The position numbers and the translations under genes are program-made. From Biomphalaria glabrata (taxonomy: Eukaryota > Mollusca > Gastropoda > Planorbidae), in contig NC_074726.1 in the NCBI RefSeq assembly GCF_947242115.1, positions 5,038,951 to 5,102,950 of the forward strand: a stretch of 64,000 nucleotides of DNA. Direction: 5' to 3'. Shown here in pieces: positions 10,285 to 21,240 of the stretch. Positions within the stretch are counted from its first letter, which is position 1. Each line of letters starts with the position of its first letter. The notes beneath the pieces were generated by a model that worked only from the letters and a program-made list of their open reading frames with translations, was not told where the DNA came from and did not search any database.

Positions 10285-10705
10285 ATTTACAGTTTTCATG
10301 ATTCACGGGAACATTTAAAGTTTTCCTTACTTGCAGGAATATACCTCTACATCTTTCTGACATCTAGGAACATACATTTAACCTGACGAGCGGGAACATA
10401 CTTCTACGTATCAACTAACTTGCAGAAACATGTATTTACATCTTTCATGACTCACGGGAACATAAATCCACATTTTTTACTGACTTGCTGGAACATACAT
10501 CTACATCTTCTCCGACTTGCAGGAACATACATATACACCTTTCCTAACTCGCGGGAACATACAACTACATATTTCCTGACTTGCGGGAACATACGCCTAC
10601 ATCTTATTTGACTTGTGGGCACATACATTTAAATTGTAACTGACTTCCATGAACCTACACCTACATCTTTCCTGACTTGAGGGAACATACATCTACATTT
10701 TATTT
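10285..10705. repeat. Minisatellite, about 32-36-bp units
   Basis: A repeated CGGGAACATACATCTACATC followed by TTTCCTGACTTG, with about a dozen imperfect units. An open frame on the + strand (10420-10611) is only a by-product of the period. Confidence 0.8.
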
Positions 10706-10837
10706 TCACTACGTAGTACATACATAAAGGCAGAACTAAGGAACAAATTTATTATGTGTTAGACGTATCCTAAGGCTTGGCGTCGAGTCTGAAGATATAA
10801 AGAGAAGTACAGTGTTTCACGTGGCAGTCCTTGTATT

Positions 10838-11111
10838 ATCTATGTCAGTGATGCCCTACCTAATTTGACCTAGGGGCCATTTTTATTTCCGACACTCGTG
10901 TCGCGGGCCACACGACCAAAAAGGCACAAAAACCAAACGAAATTGACCTGTAACTATTTTTATTAGTAACCTTTGGATCTAGTACTTACCTTAGTTAATG
11001 GGATATTTGTAGTCAAACTTTTTTTTTTGCGCGTTAAGGTGGGCTGGATTGAAACACGTCGCGGGCCGGATCTGGCCCGCGGTCCGTATTTTGGGCATCA
11101 CTGATCTATGT
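10838..11111. mobile_element. Short hAT element (CAGTGATGCCC terminus) with TSD
   Basis: The element spans 10846-11103 (258 bp). Its termini are CAGTGATGCCC and GGGCATCACTG, flanked by an exact 8-bp duplication ATCTATGT (10838-10845 and 11104-11111). Subterminal GCGGGCC/GGCCCGC motifs tie it to the 736-bp element at 12573 and the transposase relic at 6955-8555. It is non-coding and therefore non-autonomous. Confidence 0.9.
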
Positions 11112-11521
11112 ATTTGGTCTCTTTCCGCAGTCGACGTCTGTCCTCGTCAGTAGATTTCCCTTTGGTTTCGAATGGGAATCCCACAGCACTTTGACAGAAA
11201 TGAAAACTTTGTAATGTCAGCATTAACATATTCCTTTTGAAGGCTTATCTGCAAAGGCTCACAATTAGGGATTTTATTTCAATCAACTATTATACAGCAA
11301 CTTCTTTTTTTAAAAAAATGAACCGAAATCTCTTATGCATGCAATCCATTCTGTTCTAATCCCCGTATCCCATGTCTTATTAGGGTGTGTGATCAATTTT
11401 CCAGCTCACCAAAATAAACAGACCCCTTGTACCAGTCAAAGTTCTTGACGACCACAATAACATATAATGAAACACTAATCCCTTTCACTTCCTTCTCAGA
11501 ATTAATGCAAAAGTGAATAGT

Positions 11522-11732
11522 CAATACATCAGGGGTTCTCAGCCTGTGGATCGCTACCCCATTTGGGGTCGATTGACGATTTGCCAGGGGTCGCCTAAGG
11601 CCATCGAAAATATGGATTGTTAGTGTCTATTCTTTTATTGTTGTGTGTGTGTGTGGGGGGGGGTCGCGGCAGAGTGGGGGATTGTAAAAAGGGGTCGCCG
11701 AGCATAAAAGGTTGAGAACCGCTGCTATACAT
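11522..11732 (+). mobile_element. hAT MITE (GGTTCTCAACC family), copy 1
   Basis: The element spans 11530-11724 (195 bp). It begins CAGGGGTTCTCAGCCTGTGG and ends GGTTGAGAACCGCTG. The flanks CAATACAT and CTATACAT differ at one base, consistent with an 8-bp duplication that has mutated. Four more copies with exact duplications lie at 50730, 54343, 54823 and 57968 (minus). Confidence 0.9.
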
Positions 11733-12134
11733 GATACTTTGAGACGTTGTGCTAAACCTATGACAACCATACAGCAGGATGTTGATTAGTAACATGTGCA
11801 ATAAATCCTGCATGTTTTTTTAACTGCACCCCTTCAAGGCGTGTTCTGTGTTAGCCATTTCCTAGCATTAAAGATTAATCCCATTAAGTTTATATTAGTG
11901 CTGACCGGTATAACGAAACAAAATTGGCCTAGTTTATGATACACGCACAGTATAAACTTATATGACATCGTTGACATTGGCGACATATTAAAGCAAGATG
12001 CTATTAACATTTCCAAAGGCGTCACCTAAACTTTGACAACGGAGGAGTTGAAACATTAAGTGAGAAATGGTATTAAGATTCAAAATCTTGTCATTATGTT
12101 ACCGAATTTGATTCCTGCCCGTTTTTATCCTTTG
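11733..12134. other. Unassigned spacer
   Basis: No gene, repeat unit or structural signal recognised. Confidence 0.3.
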
Positions 12135-12378
12135 ACGTATTTTAGGAACTTAGATGTGGGCCGATATTTAATTTTTAGGAACGTGTATGTTGGCTTAAGG
12201 AACCGATATTTAATTTTTAGGAATGTATATGTGGGCCTAAGGAACCGATATTTCATTTTTAAGAATGTATATGTGGGCTTAAGGAACCTATATTTATTTT
12301 TTAGGAGCGTATATGTGGGATTAAGGAACCTATATTTGGGATTTTGCAACATATGTTTGTGCTTTAGGAACAGACATT
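12135..12378. repeat. 42-bp minisatellite, about five units
   Basis: The unit AACCGATATTTAATTTTTAG then GAATGTATATGTGGGCTTAAGG repeats with a 42-bp (14-codon) period. Because the period is divisible by three and lacks stops in some frames, both strands show spurious open frames (NRYLIFRNVYVGLR on +; YRFLKPTYTFLKIK on -). Confidence 0.85.
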
Positions 12379-12394
12379 CATTCACTAACAGATC

Positions 12395-12562
12395 TATCCA
12401 TTCTTTGATGTTGTCTTAGATCGCTTTTTTTGTCTACATCTTCTTCCTGGTACTGTTCCCTGATGGAAGGTCTTTGCGAGCCCTGAGAACCTTGTGATGT
12501 GGCCATCGAGTTTGAGTTTACATTTTTTGACAGCAGTTAGCAGGTCATCGTGGGGGTCCAAT
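12395..12562 (-). repeat. LINE ORF2 C-terminal fragment
   Basis: On the minus strand the stretch KLKLDGHITRFSGLAKTFHQ and GTVPGRR is typical of the end of a LINE endonuclease/reverse-transcriptase protein. It is truncated at 12565 by the hAT element's target site. Confidence 0.65.
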
Positions 12563-12564
12563 TG

Positions 12565-13316
12565 GTGTATCCCAGTGATGCCCAAAATACGGCCCGCTGG
12601 CCAGATCCGGCCCGCGACGTGATTTCATCCGGCCCGCCGAAACGTAATTATGGAAAAAGTGAAGAAAATTCACCACCCTCTTTTTTTTTAAAAAAAAGGT
12701 TGAAAAATGTATCTTAAATAAGCTTAGGCCCTGACTTTTTCACTAATGGATTGGTACCATGACATTTCAAATTTGTGTGTTTACGAAATGGGGTAGCCGA
12801 AGAAACTAGACAAGGACTCTGAATTTAGTGAGTGTATCTTTTGTTGGGTTGTGAAACATGATAATAAGCCAACATATTTGTTTTAGAAAGAAAAAAAAAA
12901 GGTTGTTTAAAAAACAACAACATAATACACGCAGCATTATAAAAAAATATGGCGTCATTCTTGATTTGAGCCGCGAATAAAAATATTGTTAAACTAGGCC
13001 TAGAAATTGGAGGATCGATGGAATATTTACCACACACACACAAAAAAAGAAGAAAATTAATCGCTTGTAAAGTTATCTACAATGTTGCTCACTTTTTAAA
13101 AAGAGGAATGAAGTGATTTTCCGACGCATAATAAAAGATAACTTCCAATATCCCATTAATTAATGTAAGTACTAAATCCATAAGTTTCTAATAAAATTAT
13201 TTCAGGCCAATTTCATATCGTTTTTGTACATTTTTCGATCACGTGGCCCGCGACACGAGTGTCGGAAATTAAAATGGCCCGCAGGTCGAAATAGGTTGGG
13301 CATCACTGGTGTATCC
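12565..13316. mobile_element. 736-bp hAT element (CAGTGATGCCC terminus) with TSD
   Basis: The element spans 12573-13308. Its termini are CAGTGATGCCCAAAATACGG and a right end TTGGGCATCACTG, with an exact 8-bp duplication GTGTATCC at 12565-12572 and 13309-13316. The interior (about 12790-13130) carries decayed coding sequence resembling the N-terminal part of the hAT transposase relic at 6955 (shared GTGG/GGAGGAT.GATG and TTTTCCGACG segments). This looks like an internally deleted derivative of that family. Confidence 0.9.
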
Positions 13317-14353
13317 GGTTTCTAATCTCTTTATTTGTGGTGCGGTCTTTGTAAGTGACACCTAGGATTTAACTATATCTTTTTAACTATCACCTCATCG
13401 AATACATATGAATATTAACAATGTAATAAAAATAACATTAATAAATCTCCGTGTCCTGTAGTATCAAGTCGTTAGTTGAGCTAACAATACAACAGCAAGT
13501 CTCTTCTTTTGTATCGACGAAGATAGGGTTGTTGCTGTTGATAGGGTTGTAGCTGTTGATAGGGTTGTAGTTGTTGATAGTTCGTAGTTCATATCATGTA
13601 GTTCTGAAATTCTTTCTGAAAATATTGAACCCTGCAATTTTTTTCTGCCTGAGCAGACCACTTCGGGTTGCGTTTCCACATAAACTTTCTTTGTATCCTT
13701 GCTAAAAAGTATTTTTATACTTGTCTTGTTTAGTTTTTTTATGAGTTAAGTAGGGTTGATGGATGTTATGTATACACCTATGACTACATTCAGAAGCCAG
13801 TTACGGCAATAAATTTTATTATAAGCATGAACCATTTTTTTTCTACAACACTGAATATTAAAACGAATGTAAAGAGAAAAAAAAAACGTAACCATGTGTA
13901 ACGACGATTGAGAATTGTTAGTATACTTGAGTTCATGACAGCTGTCAGCGCTTTGTTAGCTTTCTGAGCTTTAAGATCCGGTTTTTTATTTTTTGAAACA
14001 ATAAACTTAGAGTTAGTCGATCCTAGAAACATGTGGGACAGAAATGGAAAAGAAGTTTGAGATAGATGTTGAAACACATAAACAAAACAAGCAAAATAGT
14101 TAAATATATAGGCCCTATTTTTAAAAGCAAAAGCTTATTTATGGAAAAGAACAGCACCATTACTGCCAAAGCTCTCAATATTGCTAGATTTATCTTCCTT
14201 TTTTCTATATAAGATAGGTGATAACCACTAATTAATTAACTAATTGTTTTTTTATTTGTCTAATTATATTTTATTATAGATTGATGTGTTGTCATCGACA
14301 ATAAATAATTTTTCAAAGTGTCAGCTTGACCCGAGAATAGTAAGAGACATAAT
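13317..14353. other. Unassigned spacer
   Basis: It holds a small 18-bp repeat of GATAGGGTTGT.GCTGTT (13526-13580) and otherwise no supported gene. Open frames here are short and low in complexity. Confidence 0.3.
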
Positions 14354-15659
14354 GTGTACACCAGCGATTTCCAAAGTGGTCTATATAGACCCCCAGGCGT
14401 GTACGAAGACTTACAAAGGATCTACGAAATCAAAAAAATAAATTGGGGGTCTATGAGAGTGTACATGGGGGTCTACGATATTGGATTATATTTAAGCCGG
14501 TCGTGACTTTAACATTCACATCCCATTAATAAAATTATTTCATACACTAATCAATTATTTGAATTTATACGTTAGTTAATCATTTGAAATATTTATCTTG
14601 CTATCAAAATGAAAAATTGATGCTTTCTTATTAAATTAGCTTTTTTTTTTCTACATGTAACTAATGTTTGACAAATAAAAATGTAGACTGTATAGCGTTG
14701 ATTATTTAAAATTGGGACTCATTTCATCCTTGTCAAACAAGCAGTTGCCTTAGTGTCTTTTGATGACGATATGAAACTAAATAAACTGGAAGATCATTTG
14801 AGACGATGCCACATTGATAAAGATAAAGGTTTGAAAACTGTCGAAATCAAGGATAAAGCTCAGAATAGACCCACAAAATCTATCTTCGACATCTTATAGA
14901 GAAGATGGTGGTCTGTGAACGTTTTACAAAACGTCTTATAGCCAAATATAGAAAACACTATAGATAAAACATTGGTTTTACCAGCCGTTTAAGTAGTTTT
15001 AAACCTACATGTGATATTATTAAAAGAATCCCTTTAAGCAACAATGCAGTTAAAGGGCTAATAGGTGTTATAAGTTATTACATTAAATAGTACTTATGTA
15101 GCAAACTGCTTAAGGAACGCCGGCTCCATATTTTCCCTCAGGGTTGACCCATAAAACCTTTACCATGTTTGGGTATAGTAGCAAGGCAGCCAAGATTTGA
15201 ATTCAGTTTTCCTTCTTCTAGGTGGGTAGCAAGCCAAGGCTAATGAGTCCCTCCTGCCCAAAGCTTACTGGTTTAGGCACCAGTTACTCGCCTTCGCCCC
15301 TTCTCCTGCTAGTGAAAACAGTTTCGCGGACCCAATATTTGAGCCACACTTGAAAGATCAAGAAACATACACATTTCCAAATATTTCCAGTATGTTTGGT
15401 GATTCTAGTAATACATATAAATTTTTAATTTAATTGGTTTAAATCTGATTTTTTTTCAGTAAAAAAGATCTCTCTAACTTGAAGTGAAGCTTTAAAATAC
15501 TTTTTCACTCTTCTACTCACTACAGTAAGAAATTAGTTTAAAAAAGAGGTGATGAATTATTAAAAATGCAATATAAGTTAGGCAGGGGGTCTACCGAAAA
15601 CCAGAAAACATGGCTAGGGGTCTACGAAACAAAAAAGGTTGGGAACCACTGGTGTACAC
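14354..15659. mobile_element. 1.29-kb hAT element with BED-finger relic and TSD
   Basis: The element spans 14362-15651. It starts CAGCGATTTCCAAAGTGG and ends GGTTGGGAACCACTG, with an exact 8-bp duplication GTGTACAC (14354-14361 and 15652-15659). At about 14770-14890 the + strand reads KLEDHLRRCHIDKDK and later KSIFDI, matching the second half of a BED zinc finger (L..HL...H) from ZBED5/SCAND3-like transposases. The rest of the transposase is missing or decayed. A different dispersed repeat is inserted near 15110-15310. Confidence 0.85.
15215..15305. repeat. Dispersed repeat (TTTTCCTTCT.CTAGGTGGGT type)
   Basis: The segment TTTTCCTTCTTCTAGGTGGG through CCTCCTGCCCAAAGCTTACT and ACTCGCC matches 38311-38402 at most positions. 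Its family and full length are unknown. Confidence 0.6.
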
Positions 15660-16555
15660 GATTTGCACATGACAGACAAACGGAAAGAGAGAGTTGATAT
15701 AAGCTTTGTAATTAACATTGCAATACTGAAAGATCACTGCTGCCAGTGAAAATAATAAACCTTACTTTGTAATACGAACGAAAGTGCTTAAAAATGTGAT
15801 TCTGATTAAATATCTCAAAGCTGCATACAAAATTGAATGTACTTTTTAAAATTATTATTTGTACTTAACGTATTATGTACACCCGATACACACGGAGACT
15901 CCCTTTGGGTAACTGCCCCATGAATTGTTAGTACATCTTGTGGGCTAATATCTTGTCTGATTTTACTTCTATCTCATTAATGACTCCACATTCGCCACAG
16001 AACATAATAGGTTAACAATACACTTAATAAAGACTTTTACCGTTGCAAATGACACATTTATTTATAACTGGGAAGTCCGTCTAGTCTTCATAAACGTCGC
16101 TATTTATCTAACTATCATCCGAAACAACCTACGTCTAATCTATCGCCATGTTGTTCTTCTTGTTCGTCTATTCTACTACGTCATTCGTCTGTCTTACTAT
16201 GTCACTACTTTTACCGTCGCGAAAAACAATACACAGTATATTTGTCTATGGAAACTAACATACTCTCTAAACTAGTACATAACAAACAGATTAGTCGATA
16301 CGAGATTACAGCATTATAAGAGCGTGTAACGAGATTTGGGACAAGTTTAAACTTGAAGGAAATGGACATAGAATGAGACTTTAAACAGAGTTGTAAATAA
16401 GTTCTAAGAAACATGAAAAGTATGTGTGTGTGGATGTGTGTGTGGGTCGGTGGGTGATAGGCTATTGTATAAATCGACCCATGAAACATCTAATTTCCTT
16501 TCTTTTTATTTCCAAGAATGGCATGTTATCAGATGATATGGCGGTCTGATCATTA
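15660..16555. other. Unassigned spacer
   Basis: No supported gene. It includes a (TG)n patch at 16423-16455. Confidence 0.3.
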
Positions 16556-16766
16556 ATCTTGATCAGTGTTTCCCAGACTTTTTCCTTAAAGGAACACTTC
16601 GCACATTCTGAGCATTTGACGGAGCACTTTGCTTAGTTTTTATTTAGATTAATTCGCGTGTTAGTTAAATGGTTAAATTATTCAAGTAGCACGTGAGACA
16701 CCTCTTCAGGGTCTCGCGGAACACTAGGGTTCCACAGAACGCAGTTTGGGAAACACTGGTCTAGAT
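16556..16766. mobile_element. hAT MITE (CAGTGTTTCCCAGAC terminus)
   Basis: The element spans 16564-16758 (195 bp). It starts CAGTGTTTCCCAGACTTTTT and ends CAGTTTGGGAAACACTG. Flanking octamers ATCTTGAT and GTCTAGAT agree at six of eight positions, so the target duplication is probable but eroded. No coding content. Confidence 0.75.
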
Positions 16767-16889
16767 GAACCAAATTGAAATACAGCGACCAGTAAGAAGA
16801 AGAAGAAAGCATAGACCTAGTTGCCACCTGTGACCCAGACAAAGCAATTTACATAGTCATTATGATTAGCGTCGTCCTCTTCCTGGTCT

Positions 16890-17695
16890 AGTAGTGCTCC
16901 TTTCTTAGTCCTATATGTAGTCCTATACTGCTCCTTTCTTAGTCCTATATGTGTTCCTTTCTTAGTCCTATATGTGTTCCTTTCTTAGTCCTATATGTGT
17001 TCCTTTCTTAGTCCTATATGTGTTCCTTTCTTAGTCCTATATGTGTTCCTTTCTTAATCTTATATGTCGTCCTATAGTGTTCCTTTCTTAATCCTATATG
17101 TGTTCCTTTCTTAGTCCTATATGTGTTCCTTTCTTAATCCTATATGTATTCCTTTCTTAATCTTATATGTCGTCCTATAGTGTTCCTTTCTTAATCCTAT
17201 ATGTGTTCCTTTCTTAATCCTATATGTGTTCCTTTCTTAATCTTATATGTCGTCCTATAGTGTTCCTTTCTTAGTCCTATATGTGTTCCTTTCTTAGTCC
17301 TATATGTGTTCCTTTCTTAATCTTATATGTCGTCCTATAGTGTTCCTTTCTTAGTCCTATATGTGTTCCTTTCTTAGTCCTATATGTGTTCCTTTCTTAG
17401 TCCTATATGTGTTCCTTTCTTAGTCCTATATGTGTTCCTTTCTTAGTCCTATATGTGTTCCTTTCTTAATCCTATATGTCGTCCTATAGTGTTCCTTTCT
17501 TAGTCCTATATGTCGTCCTATAGGCCTACGTGTTCCTTTCTTAGTCCTATATGTGGTCCTATACGTTCCTTTCTTAGTCCTATGTGTGGTCCTATACATT
17601 CATTTCTTAGTTCTATATGTGGTCCTATACGTTCCTTAATTAGTCCTAATTGTTGTCCCATATGTGTACCTTTCTTAGTCCTATACGTGGCTCTA
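16890..17695. repeat. 23-bp minisatellite array (about 30 units)
   Basis: The unit TTCCTTTCTTAGTCCTATAT then GTG is repeated about 30 times. Variant units containing GTCGTCCTATAG recur at irregular multi-unit intervals, giving a higher-order pattern. Units become more divergent toward both ends. Confidence 0.95.
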
Positions 17696-17699
17696 TGCC

Positions 17700-17830
17700 A
17701 GTTTAAATAGACCTCCGGCAGACAACGGCTTTCTATGTAATAAATGTAGCAAAATATGTAGGTCATATCTGGGTCTGCGTTGTCAGGCTAAACACTGCAC
17801 TATTTCTTAATCTTCGGAATCGAAGACGTT
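17700..17830. repeat. LINE C-terminal zinc-finger-like dispersed repeat
   Basis: The stretch CCGGCAGACAACGGCTTTCT to AATATGTAGGTCATATCTGG and then TTAATCTTCGGAATC recurs at 28785-28930 (+), 29170-29325 (-), 55214-55290 (-) and 62915-63070 (-). At 28785 it reads PADNGYACPGC and ICRSQTGLRRHGKYC, a C2H2-like finger that ends many LINE ORF2 proteins. Confidence 0.5.
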
Positions 17831-18119
17831 TCCATCATTATATATATTATATATATTTATATATATATTTATTTATTTATTTAGTTATATATTAGCAGTA
17901 CTCGCACGTTGATTTGTTTCTAGGTTATTTTTTTTATATTGTTTATTATGGCCAGATTTGTTAGCAGCCTTTATATAGTTAATTATATTACCGGCACACC
18001 CATTTCATTTCTTGGTATTTTAAATTCAAATAAACAGGCTACATTTTATCGATCAACCGAACATACCTTTTTAGCCCTTGATTTAGTGTGTCTTTTACAA
18101 CGAAATTTCACGGCTCGCT

Positions 18120-18150
18120 CTCCTACTCTCTCTCTCTCTCTCTCTCTTTA
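18120..18150. repeat. (TC)n microsatellite
   Basis: A run of CTCTCT about 30 bases long. Confidence 0.9.
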
Positions 18151-18299
18151 CTCTCTGGAATCCCACTTGTTTTTTGTTTTGTTTACCTGTGCATCGTAAT
18201 TTCTCTCATATAGACTTGATTTGGAAAGACCCGCTTCATAATGCGCCCCCCAGACACATACAGGCTCTCGTATTTTGGGCCGTTGATTTTAGTAACACT

Positions 18300-18450
18300 T
18301 TTAATAATCTCCCCCCTCCCCGCCAAGAACAAAAAGTTAGTCAAGTCGTCGCGAAGTGGGTGACTACTATCAATCAAGACAAGAACAGAGCGGTACAAAA
18401 ATCATAATTTCCATAAGGATCAATAAAGCAGTCTTAGTCTTTAACAATCT
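18300..18450 (+). repeat. LINE 3'-end fragment (CGCGAAGTGGGTGACTACT family)
   Basis: The sequence GTCAAGTCGTCGCGAAGTGG through CAAGAACAGAGCGGTACAAA and CATAAGGATCAATAAAG matches 34795-35075 and, reversed, 24650-24865. It is the 3' end of the reverse-transcriptase-bearing LINE at 34088. Confidence 0.7.
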
Positions 18451-18965
18451 CTCAGTAAGCACATACTTAGAAGTAAAACAAACATTTCTGCAAAATTTAC
18501 AATTTAACACTTCACTTAAGTAGCCTACACCCAAACGCATCAAAGAGTTATTGACAAAAAGAAGTTGTTGATTTTTTCCAATAGATCTAGTTTTTTTTTT
18601 TTTGGTGAGATTTGTAAAAAAAAAATGCATGAAGTGTTTTTGGGTCTATTTTAAAAAGGAAGGCATATTAAAAAATAAGTAGACTTAGGTAGAGGAACAA
18701 AATTGTTTTAAAAATACGGAATTCGTGAGATAATTTTTTATGCGTTGTAGAGCTATGTAGATTGCAAACTTTTGGGGAACTACTGAAAATTAAATTATAA
18801 AAGTTTGCTAGAAAGCTTGTGGTTTTTCATGAATAGCGGTTCCAAGTTTGCGATTCTGTCAAACATTTTCTCAGTAAGCGTCTAGGAGTTAAAAGATACC
18901 TGTGTACGAAATTTTATTTTAAGAGATCTCGTGATCAATGAATCAGTGAGTTGTAACTTACACAT
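18451..18965. other. Unassigned AT-rich spacer
   Basis: No supported gene. Two short blocks share TCTCAGTAAGC.. (18451 and 18869), possibly an old duplication. Confidence 0.3.
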
Positions 18966-18968
18966 ACA

Positions 18969-19157
18969 ATAGAAAATACGAAAAACATGCATATATGTAA
19001 CCCTGCCGGACAGATAAGTTAACCTAAGACTATTTTGTGTTAATTGTTTTTTATATTTTGTTTGTTTTGTAGCTGATGAAGGCCTTGTGGCCCAAACGTT
19101 GTTTGTTTTACTTGGTCCGGCAGGGTTACATGTATGCATGTTTTTCGTATTTTCTAT
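18969..19157. repeat. Inverted repeat with 43-bp arms and ribozyme-like loop motif
   Basis: Arms at 18969-19011 and 19115-19157 are near-perfect inverted copies around CATGCATATATGTAACCCTG and CAGGGTTACATGTATGCATG. The roughly 100-base spacer contains CTGATGAAGGCCTTGTGGCC followed by AAACGTTG. This resembles the hammerhead-type CTGATGA...AAAC pattern found in ends of some retroelements such as Penelope-like elements. The core looks imperfect, so catalytic activity is not claimed. Confidence 0.7.
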
Positions 19158-19680
19158 ACAGTCGTTACCCCTGAAGCAGTAAATCTTTGTTTTTTTGAGT
19201 CTTTACACATATAATACTACGGCTTTTCTTCGAGCCCGAAGATTAATAAGAATGCAATATTTCTCGTGAGACTCACCTAGATCTAACTTACAAGTATATA
19301 GTAGATACATAATATTTATTCCCATAGCATAATTTAAACTTTGTTCTTATTAACTACACACTACAGACTTGGTCTATGATAAGCTCCGTGTCGACACGTT
19401 TCAAACAGAATCTAGAGCTTCTGTAAGAAGAAAAAGTGTGCCCTTGTGTTTAAAATAGCTGTGAGCTTCTGCAAATAGATCCTCCAACAAGAAGGGCTCT
19501 TTCACTGCCATAATTAGACGCCTCGGCGTGACGACCAGCTTTAGTTCAGCGAGGTGACAGCAGAAGAAATTCGAACAAGAGACAAAAGGAAACATTTTCG
19601 TCTGGCACAAGGAAAGAGTTAAAGGTTTAAAAAGAAAGAGAGTTGAATAATTAGAGTGGGAGTAAGAGAGATAAACGTAG
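19158..19680. other. Unassigned spacer
   Basis: No supported gene or recognised repeat. Confidence 0.3.
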
Positions 19681-19689
19681 AGTGTGGGG

Positions 19690-20315
19690 GGTTGGCTAGA
19701 CTAATTAGAGAGAGAGGGAGAGGAAATATAGGAGAGAGGGAGAACAGAGGAGAGGATAGACAGAGAGAGAAAGAGAGTGGGAGAGAGAGGGGAAAAAGAG
19801 AAGAGAGAGTGTCAGAGGAGAGATAGGGACAAGGTAGAGAGAGAGAGAGGAGAGAGGGAAAAGAGAGGAGAGAGAGAAGGAAATAGGAGGGAGCGGGAGA
19901 GAGTGGGAAAGAGAGAGAAAAGAAAGAAGAAAGAGCGTGGGAGAGGAGAGATAGGAAGAGAGAAGAAAGAGAGGAGAGAGATGAGAGAGAAGAGAGAGAG
20001 AGAGTGGAAAGAGAGAGACAGAGGAGGATAGATAGAGAGGAGGATAGAGAGAGAAGAGAGAGAGGAGAGAAAAGAGAGAGAGTCGAAAGAGAGAGAGAGA
20101 GGAGGAGAGAGAGGAGGAGAGAGAGAGGAGAGAGGAGAGAGAAGAGAGAGAGAGAGTGGAAAGAAGAGAGAGAGGAGGATATATAGAGAGGAGGATAGAG
20201 AGATAAGAGAGACAGGAGAGAGAAGAGAGAGAGTGGAAAGAGAGAGAGAGGAGGATAGATAGAGAGGGGGATAGAGAGAGAGAGAGAGGAGAGAGAGGAG
20301 AGAGGGAATAAATGG
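19690..20315. repeat. Polypurine (GA)n tract, about 0.6 kb
   Basis: Almost pure A/G on the + strand for more than 600 bases, dominated by GAGA and GGAGA. Long Arg/Glu (+) and Ser/Leu (-) open frames across it (for example 19705-20355 on the minus strand) come only from base composition. Confidence 0.95.
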
Positions 20316-20850
20316 AGGATGGTAAAAGCAAAGAGATACTAAAAAGGAAATACAAAGATGTTATGAGCGATGTTACATATGGAACGCATAGTGTAATAAA
20401 TTTAGTTAGATGTTTACAAGAATATTGAATATAGATCTAGCTTATCTCATGACCTTCTGAAAGCTTTGTTGAGATGCATGATAAATAAGTATAAATTGAC
20501 TATACACATGTTAAGAGATACAACCACACACAATATATAAGAAGGAAAGAATATATTTCTGTATATTGACTACAATTAAAAAAGAATATATATCTGCATA
20601 TTGTCAAAGTTCCAATCATTTTTATTATCCAATTTTTCATTGTCTTTATTTAGCCAGACCAAAACATCTAGTTCAACACATCTAGTCTACGATAAGTTTG
20701 AACAGACTAAACAGAAAGTCACACTCGTTCACTTCTACATCTCGACTTTTAGTACTTGAGGTAGTTACTTATACCACCCAGCTGTCAATGAAACTGAAAG
20801 ATAAAAAGACAAAACTGTAACAATATTTATTGCGGCCTCTGACAGGGTAA
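20316..20850. other. Unassigned AT-rich spacer
   Basis: No supported gene. Confidence 0.3.
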
Positions 20851-21240
20851 AATCCGCCATTAGTTTTGTGTACTCTTTCCGTCCGTCCGTCCGTCCGTCC
20901 TTCTTAGATCGCAAAAACTAGAAATAATATTAAAAATCCGATTTTCGAAACGTCTACTTTTGTTTTTTTTTAACATTTTACTTTTAAATATGCAGTCAGT
21001 GTTTTTTTTTTTTCATATCAATGTACCATTTTTACAACTATTCACTTTTAAAATTTAAAATGTATTATTAAGGGAGGTGATTTTCTCGTATACTTTTATA
21101 ACATTACAATAAACTTTTTAAAAATCTAAAATAATGTTATAGAAATATTTTTATTTCTAGATAAAGTGTTTTTTTTTGTTATACATATTACTAACATTTA
21201 AAAGAAATGAAAAAAAAATGAATTTAGTATGTATACAAGT
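20850..21240 (+). repeat. Dispersed repeat family with CCGT run (family R1), degraded
   Basis: It shares the order: CGCCATTAGTTTTGTGT, a run of (CCGT)n (20879-20900), AGATCGCAAAAACTAGAA and AAAATCCGA. Better copies lie at 30536 (+), 48197 (+) and 58680-59222 (-). No coding capacity or terminal repeat was identified. Confidence 0.6.

Noticed and set aside
16890-17695. CRISPR-like array
   Set aside because: Units are directly abutting with no unique spacers, in eukaryotic DNA; it is a minisatellite.
19705-20355. 216-codon open frame on the minus strand (Ser/Leu-rich)
   Set aside because: It is the complement of a GA tract; the composition alone prevents stops.
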